Below are positions 1 through 8,018 of a DNA stretch of 28,912 nt, piece after piece. Each line of letters starts with the position of its first letter. The first letter of the stretch is position 1. The DNA is from JBEKHI01 sp050012355. Lineage in GTDB: Bacteria; Actinomycetota; Actinomycetes; Streptosporangiales; Streptosporangiaceae. Under the pieces are notes generated by a model. The model saw nothing but the letters and a program-made list of their open reading frames with translations, ran no database searches and was not told the DNA's origin. The position numbers were made by a program, and so were the translations under genes. The DNA is taken from the NCBI GenBank assembly GCA_050012355.1, contig JBEKHI010000182.1, positions 1 to 28,912 on the forward strand, read 5' to 3'.

Positions 1-1
1 C

Positions 2-580
2 AACGTCACCACCGACCTCGGGATGATGGCGGGTACGAGCCCCGCGATCACCGCCTCGCCCGGCGGTGGGTTCGAGGTCGCGTTCGAGGCTAACACCGGC
101 GTGCTCTGGTTCTACTCGACCTCCACGGGCGGAGTTGACACCGGGCAGGGCATGGCGTCGGGCACCAGCCCGAGCATCGCGGCCCTGGCCGTCGGCGGCT
201 TCGAGACGGCCTTCCAGGCAAACACCGGGGACCTGGTCCTGTACGGCAGCGACAACATCACCACCGGGGCCCCCATGGAGTCCGGCGCCAGCCCGTCCAT
301 CGCCGCGTCACCGAACGCCACGTCCGTGGCGGCCGGCTTCACCGTCGCGTACGAAGAGGACAGCGGGCTGTACACCTACAACACCGAGAGCGGAAGCACG
401 TCTGAGGGCGTCTCCATGGCGACCGGCAGCAACCCCTCCGAGGCGGCTATATCGATTGGCGTCGGGTACCAGATCGCGTACGAGAACGCGGACGGGCAGC
501 TCTCGCTGCTCGGCGGGGAATCGGACAGCGGCACGGGCCTGGCCATGTCCGGGACGACGAGCACCGCCATCGCCTGCTGA
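2..580 (+). CDS. Repeat-containing, probably extracellular protein (5' end outside window)
   Basis: The frame is open from the window edge and ends at TGA 578-580, so the N-terminus and any signal peptide are missing. About four degenerate repeats of 41-47 residues are visible. Each has a G[TA]SPSIAA-like segment, then a G-[FY]-x-[VIT]-A-[FY]-[EQ] segment, then an NTG/DSG turn and a short strand. Alternating short beta strands and turns suggest a beta-propeller or lectin-like fold. Such repeats are common in secreted actinomycete proteins, often as C-terminal modules of hydrolases. The catalytic part, if any, lies upstream. The gene ends just before a 17-bp inverted repeat and is convergent with the aldehyde dehydrogenase at 650. 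Function is unknown; I am sure of the reading frame and repeats only. Confidence 0.8.
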   Translation, partial: NVTTDLGMMAGTSPAITASPGGGFEVAFEANTGVLWFYSTSTGGVDTGQGMASGTSPSIAALAVGGFETAFQANTGDLVLYGSDNITTGAPMESGASPSIAASPNATSVAAGFTVAYEEDSGLYTYNTESGSTSEGVSMATGSNPSEAAISIGVGYQIAYENADGQLSLLGGESDSGTGLAMSGTTSTAIAC

Positions 581-588
581 CCCCGCCG

Positions 589-638
589 CGAACGTCCGTA
601 GAATCCGGCGCTCCGGCAGCAGATTCTACGGACGTTCG
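589..638. terminator. Strong hairpin, probable bidirectional terminator
   Basis: Arms CGAACGTCCGTAGAATC (589-605) and GATTCTACGGACGTTCG (622-638) are perfect 17-bp inverted repeats around a 16-nt loop. The hairpin lies 8 nt after one gene's stop and 11 nt before the end of the convergent aldehyde dehydrogenase, so it can serve both strands. There is no T-tract, which is usual for high-GC actinobacteria. Confidence 0.75.
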
Positions 639-649
639 ACTCGGGCCAG

Positions 650-2095
650 TTAGATCGGGTAGTGGCCGGAGCCCTCGCGGGTGGTGATCCACTGCAACTC
701 GGTGAAATCGTCCATCGAGTGCGGGCCCGACCGCCCCCAGCCGCTGTCCTTCATGCCGCCGAGCGGGAGCTGGGGCTCGTCACCGACCGTCTGGTCGTTG
801 ACGTGCACCGCTCCCGCGTCGATGCGCTGAGCGAGCGCGAAGCCGCGCTGGTTGTCGCCGGTGAAAAGCCCGGCCGACAGCCCGTAGCGGGTTGAGTTGG
901 CGATCTTCACCGCCTGGTCGGCGTCATCGACCGGCTGCGCGACCAGGACCGGGCCGAATGTTTCCTCGGTGTGGATCCGCGCTCCAGCCGGAACGTCGGT
1001 GAGGATGGTGGGCCGGTAGCAGGGGCCGTCGGCAGAAGCGCCGGTGAGGGCCTTGGCCCCGGCCGCGATCGCCTCGTCGACTTCGCTGGCGACCCGGTTC
1101 AGCGCACCGGAGGTGATCAGCGGGCCGATGTTGGTGGCCTCGTCGGCGGGGTCGCCGGTCCGGAGCGCCTGGGTGCGAGTGACCAGCCGGTCAACGAAGG
1201 TCTCGTAAATCGGACGCTCGACGAGCACCTTGCGGGCGCTCATGCAGATCTGGCCCTGGTGGAAGAACGCGGCGAAGGTCGTGGCCTCGACCGCGTAGTC
1301 CAGGTCAGCGTCGGCGAGCACGATCAGCGGGTTGTACCCGCCGAGTTCGAGTACGCAGCGCTTGAGCGCCCGACCCGCTCGCTCGGCCAGGATGCGGCCG
1401 GTGGCCGAGGAACCGGTGAAGTTGATGCACCGGACCTCGTCCCGCTCGAAGAACTCGTCGGCGATCGGGACCGCGTCCCCGGGGGCGTGAGTGACGACGT
1501 TGACCACGCCGGGCGGGAATCCGGCCTCGTCCAGGATCTCCGCCACGATTAGCCCGGCCGACACCGGTGCCTCTTCGGAGGGCTTGAGCACCACCGTGTT
1601 GCCGAACGCGAGCGGGTTGACCACGGTACGCCAGGCGAGCACGTGGGCACCGTTCCACGGGGAGATGCCGGCCACCACGCCGAGCGGCCGGCGCAGCGCC
1701 ATCGCGAACGTGCCGGGGATGTCGGAGCGGATGACCTCGCCAGCAGGCAGGTAACCCCAGTTGGACGCCTGGCGGAGCAGCCGGATGCCGGTCTGCACCT
1801 GGAAGCCGGCGAAGCCGGACGCGCAGCCCGTCTCGGCCGCGAGCAGGGCGACGATGTCATCCTTGCGCCGGTCGACGATGTCGGCGGCGCGCAGGAATAG
1901 CTCCTGCCGCTCGGCGGGCGGCAGCGCGGCCCAATCCGGGAACGCGGCCGCCGCGGCGTCGACCGCGCGCTTGGCATCGGCCCTGGTACCCGCGGAGATC
2001 CGGGCCATCACGGTTCCCCGGTACGGGTCGAGGTCGTCGAACAAGGTGTCCGCGCCGACCCACTGGCCGCCGATGTACTGCTGGTACTCCCGCAC
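650..2095 (-). CDS. NAD(P)-dependent aldehyde dehydrogenase
   Basis: This 481-residue protein of the aldehyde dehydrogenase superfamily oxidises an aldehyde to the carboxylic acid with NAD(P)+ in the cytoplasm. Visible motifs are SPWN (about 145-148), KPSE (171-174), FTGS (226-229), the general base in ELGGYNP (Glu250), the nucleophile in HQGQICMSAR (Cys284) and EETFGPV near 377-383. All catalytic positions are present and the length is typical. The ELGGYNP/QICMSAR variants recall aromatic aldehyde dehydrogenases (benzaldehyde, vanillin, salicylaldehyde type), but substrate cannot be read from sequence. The GTG start at 2095 is supported by AGGAGG 5 nt upstream. It diverges from the PadR gene, and the spacer holds a palindrome at 2201-2237, so the two may be co-regulated. 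Confidence 0.93.
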   Translation of the reverse strand: MREYQQYIGGQWVGADTLFDDLDPYRGTVMARISAGTRADAKRAVDAAAAAFPDWAALPPAERQELFLRAADIVDRRKDDIVALLAAETGCASGFAGFQVQTGIRLLRQASNWGYLPAGEVIRSDIPGTFAMALRRPLGVVAGISPWNGAHVLAWRTVVNPLAFGNTVVLKPSEEAPVSAGLIVAEILDEAGFPPGVVNVVTHAPGDAVPIADEFFERDEVRCINFTGSSATGRILAERAGRALKRCVLELGGYNPLIVLADADLDYAVEATTFAAFFHQGQICMSARKVLVERPIYETFVDRLVTRTQALRTGDPADEATNIGPLITSGALNRVASEVDEAIAAGAKALTGASADGPCYRPTILTDVPAGARIHTEETFGPVLVAQPVDDADQAVKIANSTRYGLSAGLFTGDNQRGFALAQRIDAGAVHVNDQTVGDEPQLPLGGMKDSGWGRSGPHSMDDFTELQWITTREGSGHYPI

Positions 2096-2135
2096 TGTTC
2101 CTCCTGGTCAATGTCCTCGTCAGGTGTGATCAGAC

Positions 2136-2166
2136 ATTATGAAAGCTTGTGGCCCAAGCTATCTGA
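2136..2166 (-). promoter_or_regulatory. Candidate promoter of the aldehyde dehydrogenase with a small dyad
   Basis: On the minus strand CATAAT (2141-2136) is a reasonable -10 and would give a leader of about 33 nt ending in the AGGAGG site. An inverted repeat AGCTTG (2144-2149) / CAAGCT (2155-2160) falls in the promoter spacer. No good -35 hexamer is visible, which fits an activated or regulated promoter. Confidence 0.4.
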
Positions 2167-2200
2167 CCTGATTCGTCCAAATTTAAGACACCCAAACTAC

Positions 2201-2237
2201 TAACCGAGAGAATACTCTTAGAGTATTCTCTCGGTTA
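2201..2237. promoter_or_regulatory. Palindromic operator/promoter abutting the PadR start codon
   Basis: TAACCGAGAGAATACTC (2201-2217), TTA, GAGTATTCTCTCGGTTA (2221-2237) is a perfect 17-bp inverted repeat with a 3-nt centre. The last base is the A of the PadR ATG. TATTCT (2224-2229) inside the right arm is spaced like a -10 whose transcript would start at or next to the ATG, implying a leaderless message. PadR family repressors commonly control themselves and a neighbouring transporter, so autorepression here is a reasonable inference. Confidence 0.75.
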
Positions 2238-2797
2238 TGAGTGTTCCGTTGACGCTGCTGGGCCTGCTGGAGCGGGAGCCGAGCCATGGCTACGACCTCA
2301 AGCGGGATTACGACGCATACTTCGGCCGGGGCAAACCGCTCCGTTACAGCCAGGTGTACGCGACGCTGAACCGGCTCACCAGGGACGGCAAGGCGCTGCC
2401 CGGGGCGGTCGAGCAAGGGGCTGGCCCCGAGCGCAGGCGCTATGCCATCACGGACGCGGGCATCGCCGATGTCGAGGAGTGGCTGTCCGAGCCGGCTCCG
2501 CCGGAGCCCGACCTGCAGAGCGAGTTGTTCGCCAAGGTCGTGCTGTCCCTGATGCTGGACCGCCCGGCCGGCCGCTACCTGGATATCCAGCGGGCCGCGC
2601 ACCTGCGCCGAATGCGCGAGCTCACCCAGCTGAAGCAGGGCGACGACCCTCTTGACGTGCTGCTCGCTGACCACAGCCTCTACCGCCTGGAGGCCGACCT
2701 GCGGTGGATCGACCACACGGCGGCCCGGCTGGAGACGCTCGCGCTCTGCCTGCCCGGGGGACGACCCCCGGAACCCCCGAAAAGGGTGCACCGGTGA
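2237..2797 (+). CDS. PadR-family transcriptional regulator
   Basis: A 186-residue protein beginning LTLLGLLEREPSHGYDLKRD, the classic PadR winged-helix opening. It continues with the YATLNRLTRDG recognition region and the [ER]RRYAITDAG wing (about residues 1-80). The C-terminal half is helical with leucine-rich segments that fit the PadR dimerisation domain. It probably represses the ABC transporter encoded next to it in response to a small molecule. No Shine-Dalgarno precedes ATG 2237; a palindrome with a -10-like hexamer abuts it, suggesting leaderless translation and autoregulation. The stop overlaps the GTG of the ATPase gene (GTGA), so the three genes 2237-5708 form one operon. Confidence 0.93.
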   Translation: MSVPLTLLGLLEREPSHGYDLKRDYDAYFGRGKPLRYSQVYATLNRLTRDGKALPGAVEQGAGPERRRYAITDAGIADVEEWLSEPAPPEPDLQSELFAKVVLSLMLDRPAGRYLDIQRAAHLRRMRELTQLKQGDDPLDVLLADHSLYRLEADLRWIDHTAARLETLALCLPGGRPPEPPKRVHR

Positions 2798-3471
2798 AGA
2801 TCCTCCAGGCGCGAGACCTCGCGAAAAGCTTTGGCCAGACCCCGGCGCTGCGCGGCGCCACCATGGGGGTGAACCGAGGCGAGATCCTCGCGGTCATGGG
2901 CCCGAGCGGGTCAGGGAAGTCCACCCTGCTCCATTGCCTGGCCGGCATCCTGGTTCCCGACGAGGGCGAGGTCTGGTTCGACGGCCAGCGGCTGGACACC
3001 CAAAGCGACGAGCGGCGCAGCGAACTGCGCCGGGACCGCTTCGGGTTCGTATTCCAGACCGGTCAGCTCGTTCCCGAACTGACCGCCGAGGAGAACGTCG
3101 CGCTGCCGCTGCTGCTCGGCGGTGCCCGCCGTGCCCCGGCGGTGGCGCAGGCCCGGCAGTGGTTCGGCAGGCTCGGCCTGGACGGCCTTCAGCAGCGGAG
3201 ATCCGGGGAGTTGTCCGGCGGCCAGGCGCAGCGAGTCGCGCTGGCCAGGGGCCTGGTCACCGGACCGGAGGTGCTGTTCGCTGACGAGCCGACCGGCTCC
3301 CTGGACTCGGTATCCGGCGAGGTCGTGATGAACCTGCTCACCGCCGCCGTCCGCGAGCAGGGCACCACCGTCGTCGTGGTCACCCACGAGGCCAGGATCG
3401 CCGCCTACGCCGACCGGGAGATCATCGTCCGCGACGGCACGATCAGCACGCTCACCGGGGTCGAGCCATGA
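2794..3471 (+). CDS. ABC transporter ATP-binding protein (LolD/MacB type)
   Basis: A 225-residue nucleotide-binding subunit. Walker A is GPSGSGKST (about 36-44), the Q-loop FQ is near 87-88, the signature LSGGQAQR is at 140-147, Walker B is VLFADEPTGSLD (160-171), and the switch histidine is in VVVTHEA (His198). The DEPTGSLD Walker B is typical of ATPases that partner FtsX-like permeases. GTG 2794 is chosen because it overlaps the PadR stop as GTGA and gives the family N-terminus VKILQARDLAKSFG; a longer frame from 2704 would only run through the PadR coding region. The stop overlaps the permease start as ATGA. Confidence 0.94.
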   Translation: MKILQARDLAKSFGQTPALRGATMGVNRGEILAVMGPSGSGKSTLLHCLAGILVPDEGEVWFDGQRLDTQSDERRSELRRDRFGFVFQTGQLVPELTAEENVALPLLLGGARRAPAVAQARQWFGRLGLDGLQQRRSGELSGGQAQRVALARGLVTGPEVLFADEPTGSLDSVSGEVVMNLLTAAVREQGTTVVVVTHEARIAAYADREIIVRDGTISTLTGVEP

Positions 3472-5708
3472 TCCCGCTCGGTCTGCGGCTGGCGCTGCGC
3501 GGCGGCCGGGAAACGATGATCCGGCTGGTGGTGCTGATCGTCGCCGTCGGGCTGGGCACCGGACTGCTGCTGGCCGCCGTTTCCGCCATAAACGCCTTCA
3601 ATGTGCAAAACGACGCGTCCGCATGGCTCCGGTCCGGATCCTCTCTCGGAGCGCATACCACCGCCGCGCCGGCAACCACCACTGCTCCGCTGTGGTGGCG
3701 GGTCAGCAATGACACCTTCGGCGGCGAGACCATCGACCGCGTCGACGTCGCCGCGACCGGGTCGTCGTCACCGGTCCCGCCGGGACTCCCGCGGGACCCA
3801 GGTCCCGGCAAGTACTACGCCTCCCCGGCGCTGGTCGCACTGCTGCGCAGCACCCCGGCGGACGAACTAGCGGATCGCTATCCGGGGCAGCTGACTGGCG
3901 TCATCGGCGAGGCGGGGCTGCAGTCGCCGGACTCGCTGGTGATCGTTATAGGGCATTCCGCTACGCAACTCGCCCGCGTCCCGGGTGCGGTGCGGGTGAC
4001 GTCGATTGCGACCAGGTTGCCCCCGGGCATCTCCGCCAGCACGCCCATCGACGGCATGCCGGCCGGCGCGATGGACCTCGTCTTCTCGGTGATCGCGCTC
4101 GCCGTCCTGGCGCCGGTGCTGATCTTCATCGGCACCGCGACCCGACTGTCAGCCGCGCGCCGTGAGCAGCGGTTCGCCGCGATGCGGCTGGTCGGCGCGA
4201 CCCGGCGGCAAGTCTCGCTGATCGCTGGGGTGGAATCCACGGTGGCCGCGGTCGGCGGGATGGCCGTCGGCTTCGGGATATTCTTCCTGCTACGCGTCCC
4301 GCTGGCGGCCATACCCTTCACCGGCCAGCCGTTTTTCCCCGCCCAGATGTCGCTCAGCGCCCCGGACGTGGTCATCGTCGCGCTCGGTGTCCCGGTGGCG
4401 GCCGCGGTCGCGGCCCGGCTCGCGCTGCGCCGGGTACACATATCACCGCTCGGGGTGACCCGCCGGGTCACCCCGAAGCCGCCCTCGGCCTGGCGGCTGC
4501 TCCCGCTGCTGGCGGGCATCGCCGAGCTTGGCTTCTTCGTCGTGCACGGGCACCCGGTCGCGGTATCAGGACAGGTCGGGGCGTTCGTCACCGGGTTCGG
4601 CCTGATCATCGTCGGCCTCATCATCGCGGGACCGTGGCTGACCATGGCCGGGGCGCGATTCATGGCGCGGCGCACCAGCCGTCCCGGCGCGCTGATCGCC
4701 GCCCGGCGGCTCGCCGACGATCCGCGGGCCGGGTTCCGCGCGGTCAGCGGCCTGGTCCTCGCGCTGTTCGTGACCACCGTGGCCGCGGTGACGATCAGCA
4801 CGTCGGACACCCAGACCGGCGACTCGTCCAGCGGAGCGATCGCTGGCACCGTGGTGAGCGACCAGTTCGTGGTTCAGGAGTCCCGCGTCCTGCCCAGGGT
4901 GACCCTCGTGCCGCCGCTGTCTCCCGCGCTGACCGCGGAACTGCGCGGGACCGGTGGCGTGGTCGAGATCCATGCCGACGCCGGGCTGACCGTTCTCGGT
5001 ACCAGCGCGGGCCTGGTCTCCTGCGCCCAGCTTGCGCGCGTCCCGGCGCTCGGCCGCTGCGGCGCGGGCGCGGACGTGGCGGCGTTCCCGGTCGACCTGG
5101 ACGCGGTCTCCGTCAACACCGCGAACACGACCTGGCCCGCCGAACGCATCCCCGGGCAGCGGCTGAATAGCCTCAGGTTGTCCGCCATCGACGTGGCCAC
5201 GAACGGCTCGCGGCAGGCGACCGCGCGATCGGTGACGGTTCTCGAGGACGCGTACCCCCTGCTGGGCACCCTGTCCACGTTCGGTGGGCCGAGCGGGAAC
5301 CAGTACCCGCTCGCGGACGCCTACAAGCAACTCGCGGACGTCGTCATCCTGATCAGCCTGGCCGTCGCCGGCTGCACGCTGGCGGCCAGCATCGCGGGCG
5401 GCCTGGCTGACCGTAAGCGCCCGTTCAGCACGCTCCGCCTCACGGGAGCACGGCTCGCCACACTGCGCCGGGTGGTGGCGCTGGAGAGCGCCGTCCCGCT
5501 CCTGGTGGTGGCCGCCGTCGCGATCGGCGCTGGCTTTGGCGCCGCCGCGATGTACGCGTCCGCGGAAATGCATCTCCCGCTAGCGGCCCCCGGCCCCGAG
5601 TACTACCTGATTACCGCGGCCGGTATCGCCGCGTCCCTCGCCATCATCGCCGCCACGTTCCCGCTCTTGCGCCGCATCACCGGCCCGGAGGCAGCCAGAA
5701 ACGAATGA
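3468..5708 (+). CDS. FtsX-like ABC transporter permease
   Basis: A 746-residue integral membrane protein. TM1 is about residues 17-42, followed by an extracytoplasmic stretch to about 200. A membrane segment LVFSVIALAVLAPVLIFIG (204-222) precedes the cytosolic signature RFAAMRLVGATRRQ (236-249), with more TM segments to about 320 and 345-390. A second extracytoplasmic domain runs about 440-620. The last three helices carry a second STLRLTGARLATLRR element, so the protein is an internal duplication of the FtsX fold with 8-10 helices. Together with the upstream ATPase it makes a PadR-controlled exporter or mechanotransmission complex of the MacB/peptide-resistance type; the cargo is unknown. 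ATG 3468 overlaps the previous stop. Its stop lies 2 nt from that of the convergent Fic gene. Confidence 0.9.
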   Translation: MIPLGLRLALRGGRETMIRLVVLIVAVGLGTGLLLAAVSAINAFNVQNDASAWLRSGSSLGAHTTAAPATTTAPLWWRVSNDTFGGETIDRVDVAATGSSSPVPPGLPRDPGPGKYYASPALVALLRSTPADELADRYPGQLTGVIGEAGLQSPDSLVIVIGHSATQLARVPGAVRVTSIATRLPPGISASTPIDGMPAGAMDLVFSVIALAVLAPVLIFIGTATRLSAARREQRFAAMRLVGATRRQVSLIAGVESTVAAVGGMAVGFGIFFLLRVPLAAIPFTGQPFFPAQMSLSAPDVVIVALGVPVAAAVAARLALRRVHISPLGVTRRVTPKPPSAWRLLPLLAGIAELGFFVVHGHPVAVSGQVGAFVTGFGLIIVGLIIAGPWLTMAGARFMARRTSRPGALIAARRLADDPRAGFRAVSGLVLALFVTTVAAVTISTSDTQTGDSSSGAIAGTVVSDQFVVQESRVLPRVTLVPPLSPALTAELRGTGGVVEIHADAGLTVLGTSAGLVSCAQLARVPALGRCGAGADVAAFPVDLDAVSVNTANTTWPAERIPGQRLNSLRLSAIDVATNGSRQATARSVTVLEDAYPLLGTLSTFGGPSGNQYPLADAYKQLADVVILISLAVAGCTLAASIAGGLADRKRPFSTLRLTGARLATLRRVVALESAVPLLVVAAVAIGAGFGAAAMYASAEMHLPLAAPGPEYYLITAAGIAASLAIIAATFPLLRRITGPEAARNE

Positions 5709-5710
5709 GC

Positions 5711-7048
5711 CTAACCCACACCTAGGCGGCTGGCCATGTCATTTGCCGGCGACCATGAGTAAGCCCGGTTCGACGTGGTCCGGACGAGGAATCCCCGTCG
5801 CTCCAGACCCTGAAGATCGGCACGTGCCGTCTGCGGAACAACGTTGTGACTGCGACCGTGCGATGTCACGGTAAACACCGCGTCCGGGTTCTTAATGGCG
5901 TGCTCTAGCAGCGCCACCTGCCGATAGTTGAGATCCACCGATTTTGACTTGAGCGCCTGCCTCAGCCGCTGAGTCTCGTCGGCTTTGCGACCCAGGTATT
6001 CATGGAGGTCTTTGATCGCTCGTTGGACGATGCCAAGCTGGTACAGCACGAAATATGTGAGGTCACCCTCGTCCTGCTCACAATGTAGGAAACTGCAGCC
6101 GTACTGGGCAGGCGCCTTGCGCAGCAGCCGGGAGATCGGCAGGAACTCGGCCAGCCAGTAGTCCTGCCTGAGCATGGCCCAGTAGAACAGCAGCCTAGCT
6201 GTCCGGCCGTTGCCATCCGCGAACGGATGGTCGTAAGCGAGCATGAAGTGACCGATGATGGCACGGACAACAGGAGGAACATACGCGCCATCCGGGTCAC
6301 CATTTAGGAAATCGCACAATCGCTCAAGACGTGCTGGGAGCTCCGTCGCGGGCGGAGGTTCATGCACGACTGTGCCGTAGGAATCACTGACGACCACGCG
6401 TACGTCACCGGGGAGTTGCAGCCTGCCGCTATCGGCGGCGTCATCGAGCGTGCCATCCGTCACGATCCCGTGCAACTCGCAGACCAGAGCGGGGCTGATT
6501 GGCAAGCCGCGAAGCTCACGCACCCGCAGCATGCCGAGGTAGTTGTTCAGGATCATCCGCTCGTCCCTGGTCCGCGGTCTGCGCCCGGTCTCGAGCATCT
6601 CCTTGGCGACCTTGCGGGTGGTGGCGGCGCCTTCGAGCTGGCTTGAGGTGATCGCCTCCTCGATCAGTGAGCTGATGACGTAGCGTTCCCGAAAAGGTGC
6701 GTCGGGCAGAACTGGATCCGGAACCTCTATCCGGCCGCTGGTGTGCTTATCCACCGATTCGATGCCGCGTAGCACCTCGTCGGGTAGCGCGTAGGAAAAG
6801 GGCTGGCCGTCCTTGCCGGTTAGCGGCAGGGTCCGGCGCATGCCGGTGCGCGCTAGCTTGACCAAGACCCACCACTCCTTGTGGGTCAGTCCCTCGGGAG
6901 GCTTCCTGTTGCGGAGCTCATCCCAGGGGAGGTACCTGGCACCGCCCGCGGTGCCAGAGAAAGCATGCCGGACAAGCGCGGCGCCATTGGGGCCGGCCAG
7001 ACGATCCGCCACGTCGTCCAGCACGGGCGGCGGCTGCGGAATCCTCAT
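5711..7048 (-). CDS. Fic-family protein (probable AMP-transferase) with C-terminal winged helix
   Basis: About 445 residues. The Fic core has the full catalytic motif HPFADGNGRTAR (about 274-285), so transfer of AMP from ATP to target hydroxyls is expected. An upstream helix has TSSQLEGA (about 134-141), matching the inhibitory [S/T]xxxE[G/N] motif, so this is an N-terminally self-inhibited class II Fic protein. The N-terminal 100 residues resemble the Fic N-terminal domain, and the last 80 look like a winged helix (VVPQTARADLQGLERRGFLVRT). GTG 7051 and ATG 7048 are adjacent; ATG is preferred because AGGTG sits 4 nt before it but only 1 nt before GTG. The target and any antitoxin partner are unknown. 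It is convergent with the permease. Confidence 0.92.
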   Translation of the reverse strand: MRIPQPPPVLDDVADRLAGPNGAALVRHAFSGTAGGARYLPWDELRNRKPPEGLTHKEWWVLVKLARTGMRRTLPLTGKDGQPFSYALPDEVLRGIESVDKHTSGRIEVPDPVLPDAPFRERYVISSLIEEAITSSQLEGAATTRKVAKEMLETGRRPRTRDERMILNNYLGMLRVRELRGLPISPALVCELHGIVTDGTLDDAADSGRLQLPGDVRVVVSDSYGTVVHEPPPATELPARLERLCDFLNGDPDGAYVPPVVRAIIGHFMLAYDHPFADGNGRTARLLFYWAMLRQDYWLAEFLPISRLLRKAPAQYGCSFLHCEQDEGDLTYFVLYQLGIVQRAIKDLHEYLGRKADETQRLRQALKSKSVDLNYRQVALLEHAIKNPDAVFTVTSHGRSHNVVPQTARADLQGLERRGFLVRTTSNRAYSWSPANDMASRLGVG

Positions 7049-7056
7049 CACGCACC

Positions 7057-7113
7057 TGCTAACTTAGCAATTGCTAGCAGCTAATTAGCTGCTAATTTCT
7101 GCTAGTTTAGCAG
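7057..7113. promoter_or_regulatory. Array of TGCTA/TAGCA inverted half-sites upstream of the Fic gene
   Basis: Four dyads lie within 57 bp: TGCTAA-C-TTAGCA (7057-7069), TGCTAGCA (7072-7079), the perfect 18-bp palindrome AGCAGCTAATTAGCTGCT (7076-7093) and CTGCTA-GTT-TAGCAG (7099-7113). The stretch is much richer in A+T than its surroundings and ends a few bases before the Fic ribosome-binding site. It probably holds the Fic promoter and a multi-site operator. Confidence 0.7.
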
Positions 7114-7152
7114 ATGGGGTAACACGTCGGCGTCCGCTGGACACTAGACAGT

Positions 7153-8018
7153 GTGATCAACGTATCCATCGTGCACGCCGAACCCCGGCTGGGACCCGTC
7201 GTCCAGCCGCGGGGGCTGCACCAGCGCGGATTTCTCGTCGTGCTCGCCGACGATGGCGGCCATCGGGCGCTGCCGGTGTGGCTGCCGGAGGAACCCGGCG
7301 CCACCGAGATACCGGATCTCCTGGATCGTCCCGCCGACGACATCTGGACGACGGCCGACATTCCCGAGGGGCTCGGCGGCAGGCTGCTGGACGCGGCGGG
7401 CGCGAGCGTCACCGGCGTTGACATCCAGCCGGTCACCAGGAACCCGGACAAGGTGAACGCGGACACCTGCGCGGCCCGGGTCGCGCTCGGCGCCGCGCAC
7501 GTCACGGCACGCTTGGACCAAGGGCTGACGCTAGCGGTGGTCACCGGCGCCCCGGTGCGGGTCGACGACACGCTGATGGACCGCCTCGCGGCGGGAGTAC
7601 CAGCCGACGATCCGGCCGCGCCGTTCCGGCAGCCGCCTCCGCCGCCAGGCCGCGTCATCATCGAGGTCGAGCGGGGCACCAGGCGTGCCCTGCACGTACC
7701 GGGGGCCGACCTTTCCGGGGTGCGGCCCCGGTTCGAGCCGCGCAACCTGGATTTCGCCGACGGGCTAGCCGGGTGGCAGCTGGACGGTCCCGAGGACTAC
7801 TCGGCGATGGCCGAGGACTCCACCTGCGAAAGGGCCCGCAGGACGCCGATCGCGCGCAGGAGCGGGTCGCCACGGTGGCTGGCAGCCAGGACTGGACCGG
7901 GGACGCGATTTCTATCGAGGTTCCAGAGAGCGCGGATGTGATCCAGTTCGGCCTCGTGCTGACCGGGCGCGGCCGCCTGCAGCTCAGGAACCCGGAACTA
8001 CGACAAGCCAATGCCTGA
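7153..8018 (+). pseudogene. Frameshifted DUF151 (bifunctional nuclease)-like protein with beta-rich C-terminal domain
   Basis: From GTG 7153 the N-terminal half reads GFLVVLADDGGHRALPVWLPEE..DLL, like the DUF151/bifunctional nuclease fold, followed by a linker and a segment ending LDFADGLAGWQLDG (near 7790). That frame then runs into arginine-rich sequence and stops at 7941. The family-like C-terminus (GSQDWTGDAISIEVPES..FGLVLTGRGRLQLRNPEL) continues in the +1 frame from about 7840 to TGA 8016-8018. This points to a frameshift near 7800-7840, and the middle of the C-terminal domain also looks too short. A paralogous copy of the same tail occurs at 8303-8425. No clear ribosome-binding site precedes the start. 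Gene decay is more likely than a real short protein, but a sequencing error cannot be excluded. Confidence 0.65.
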
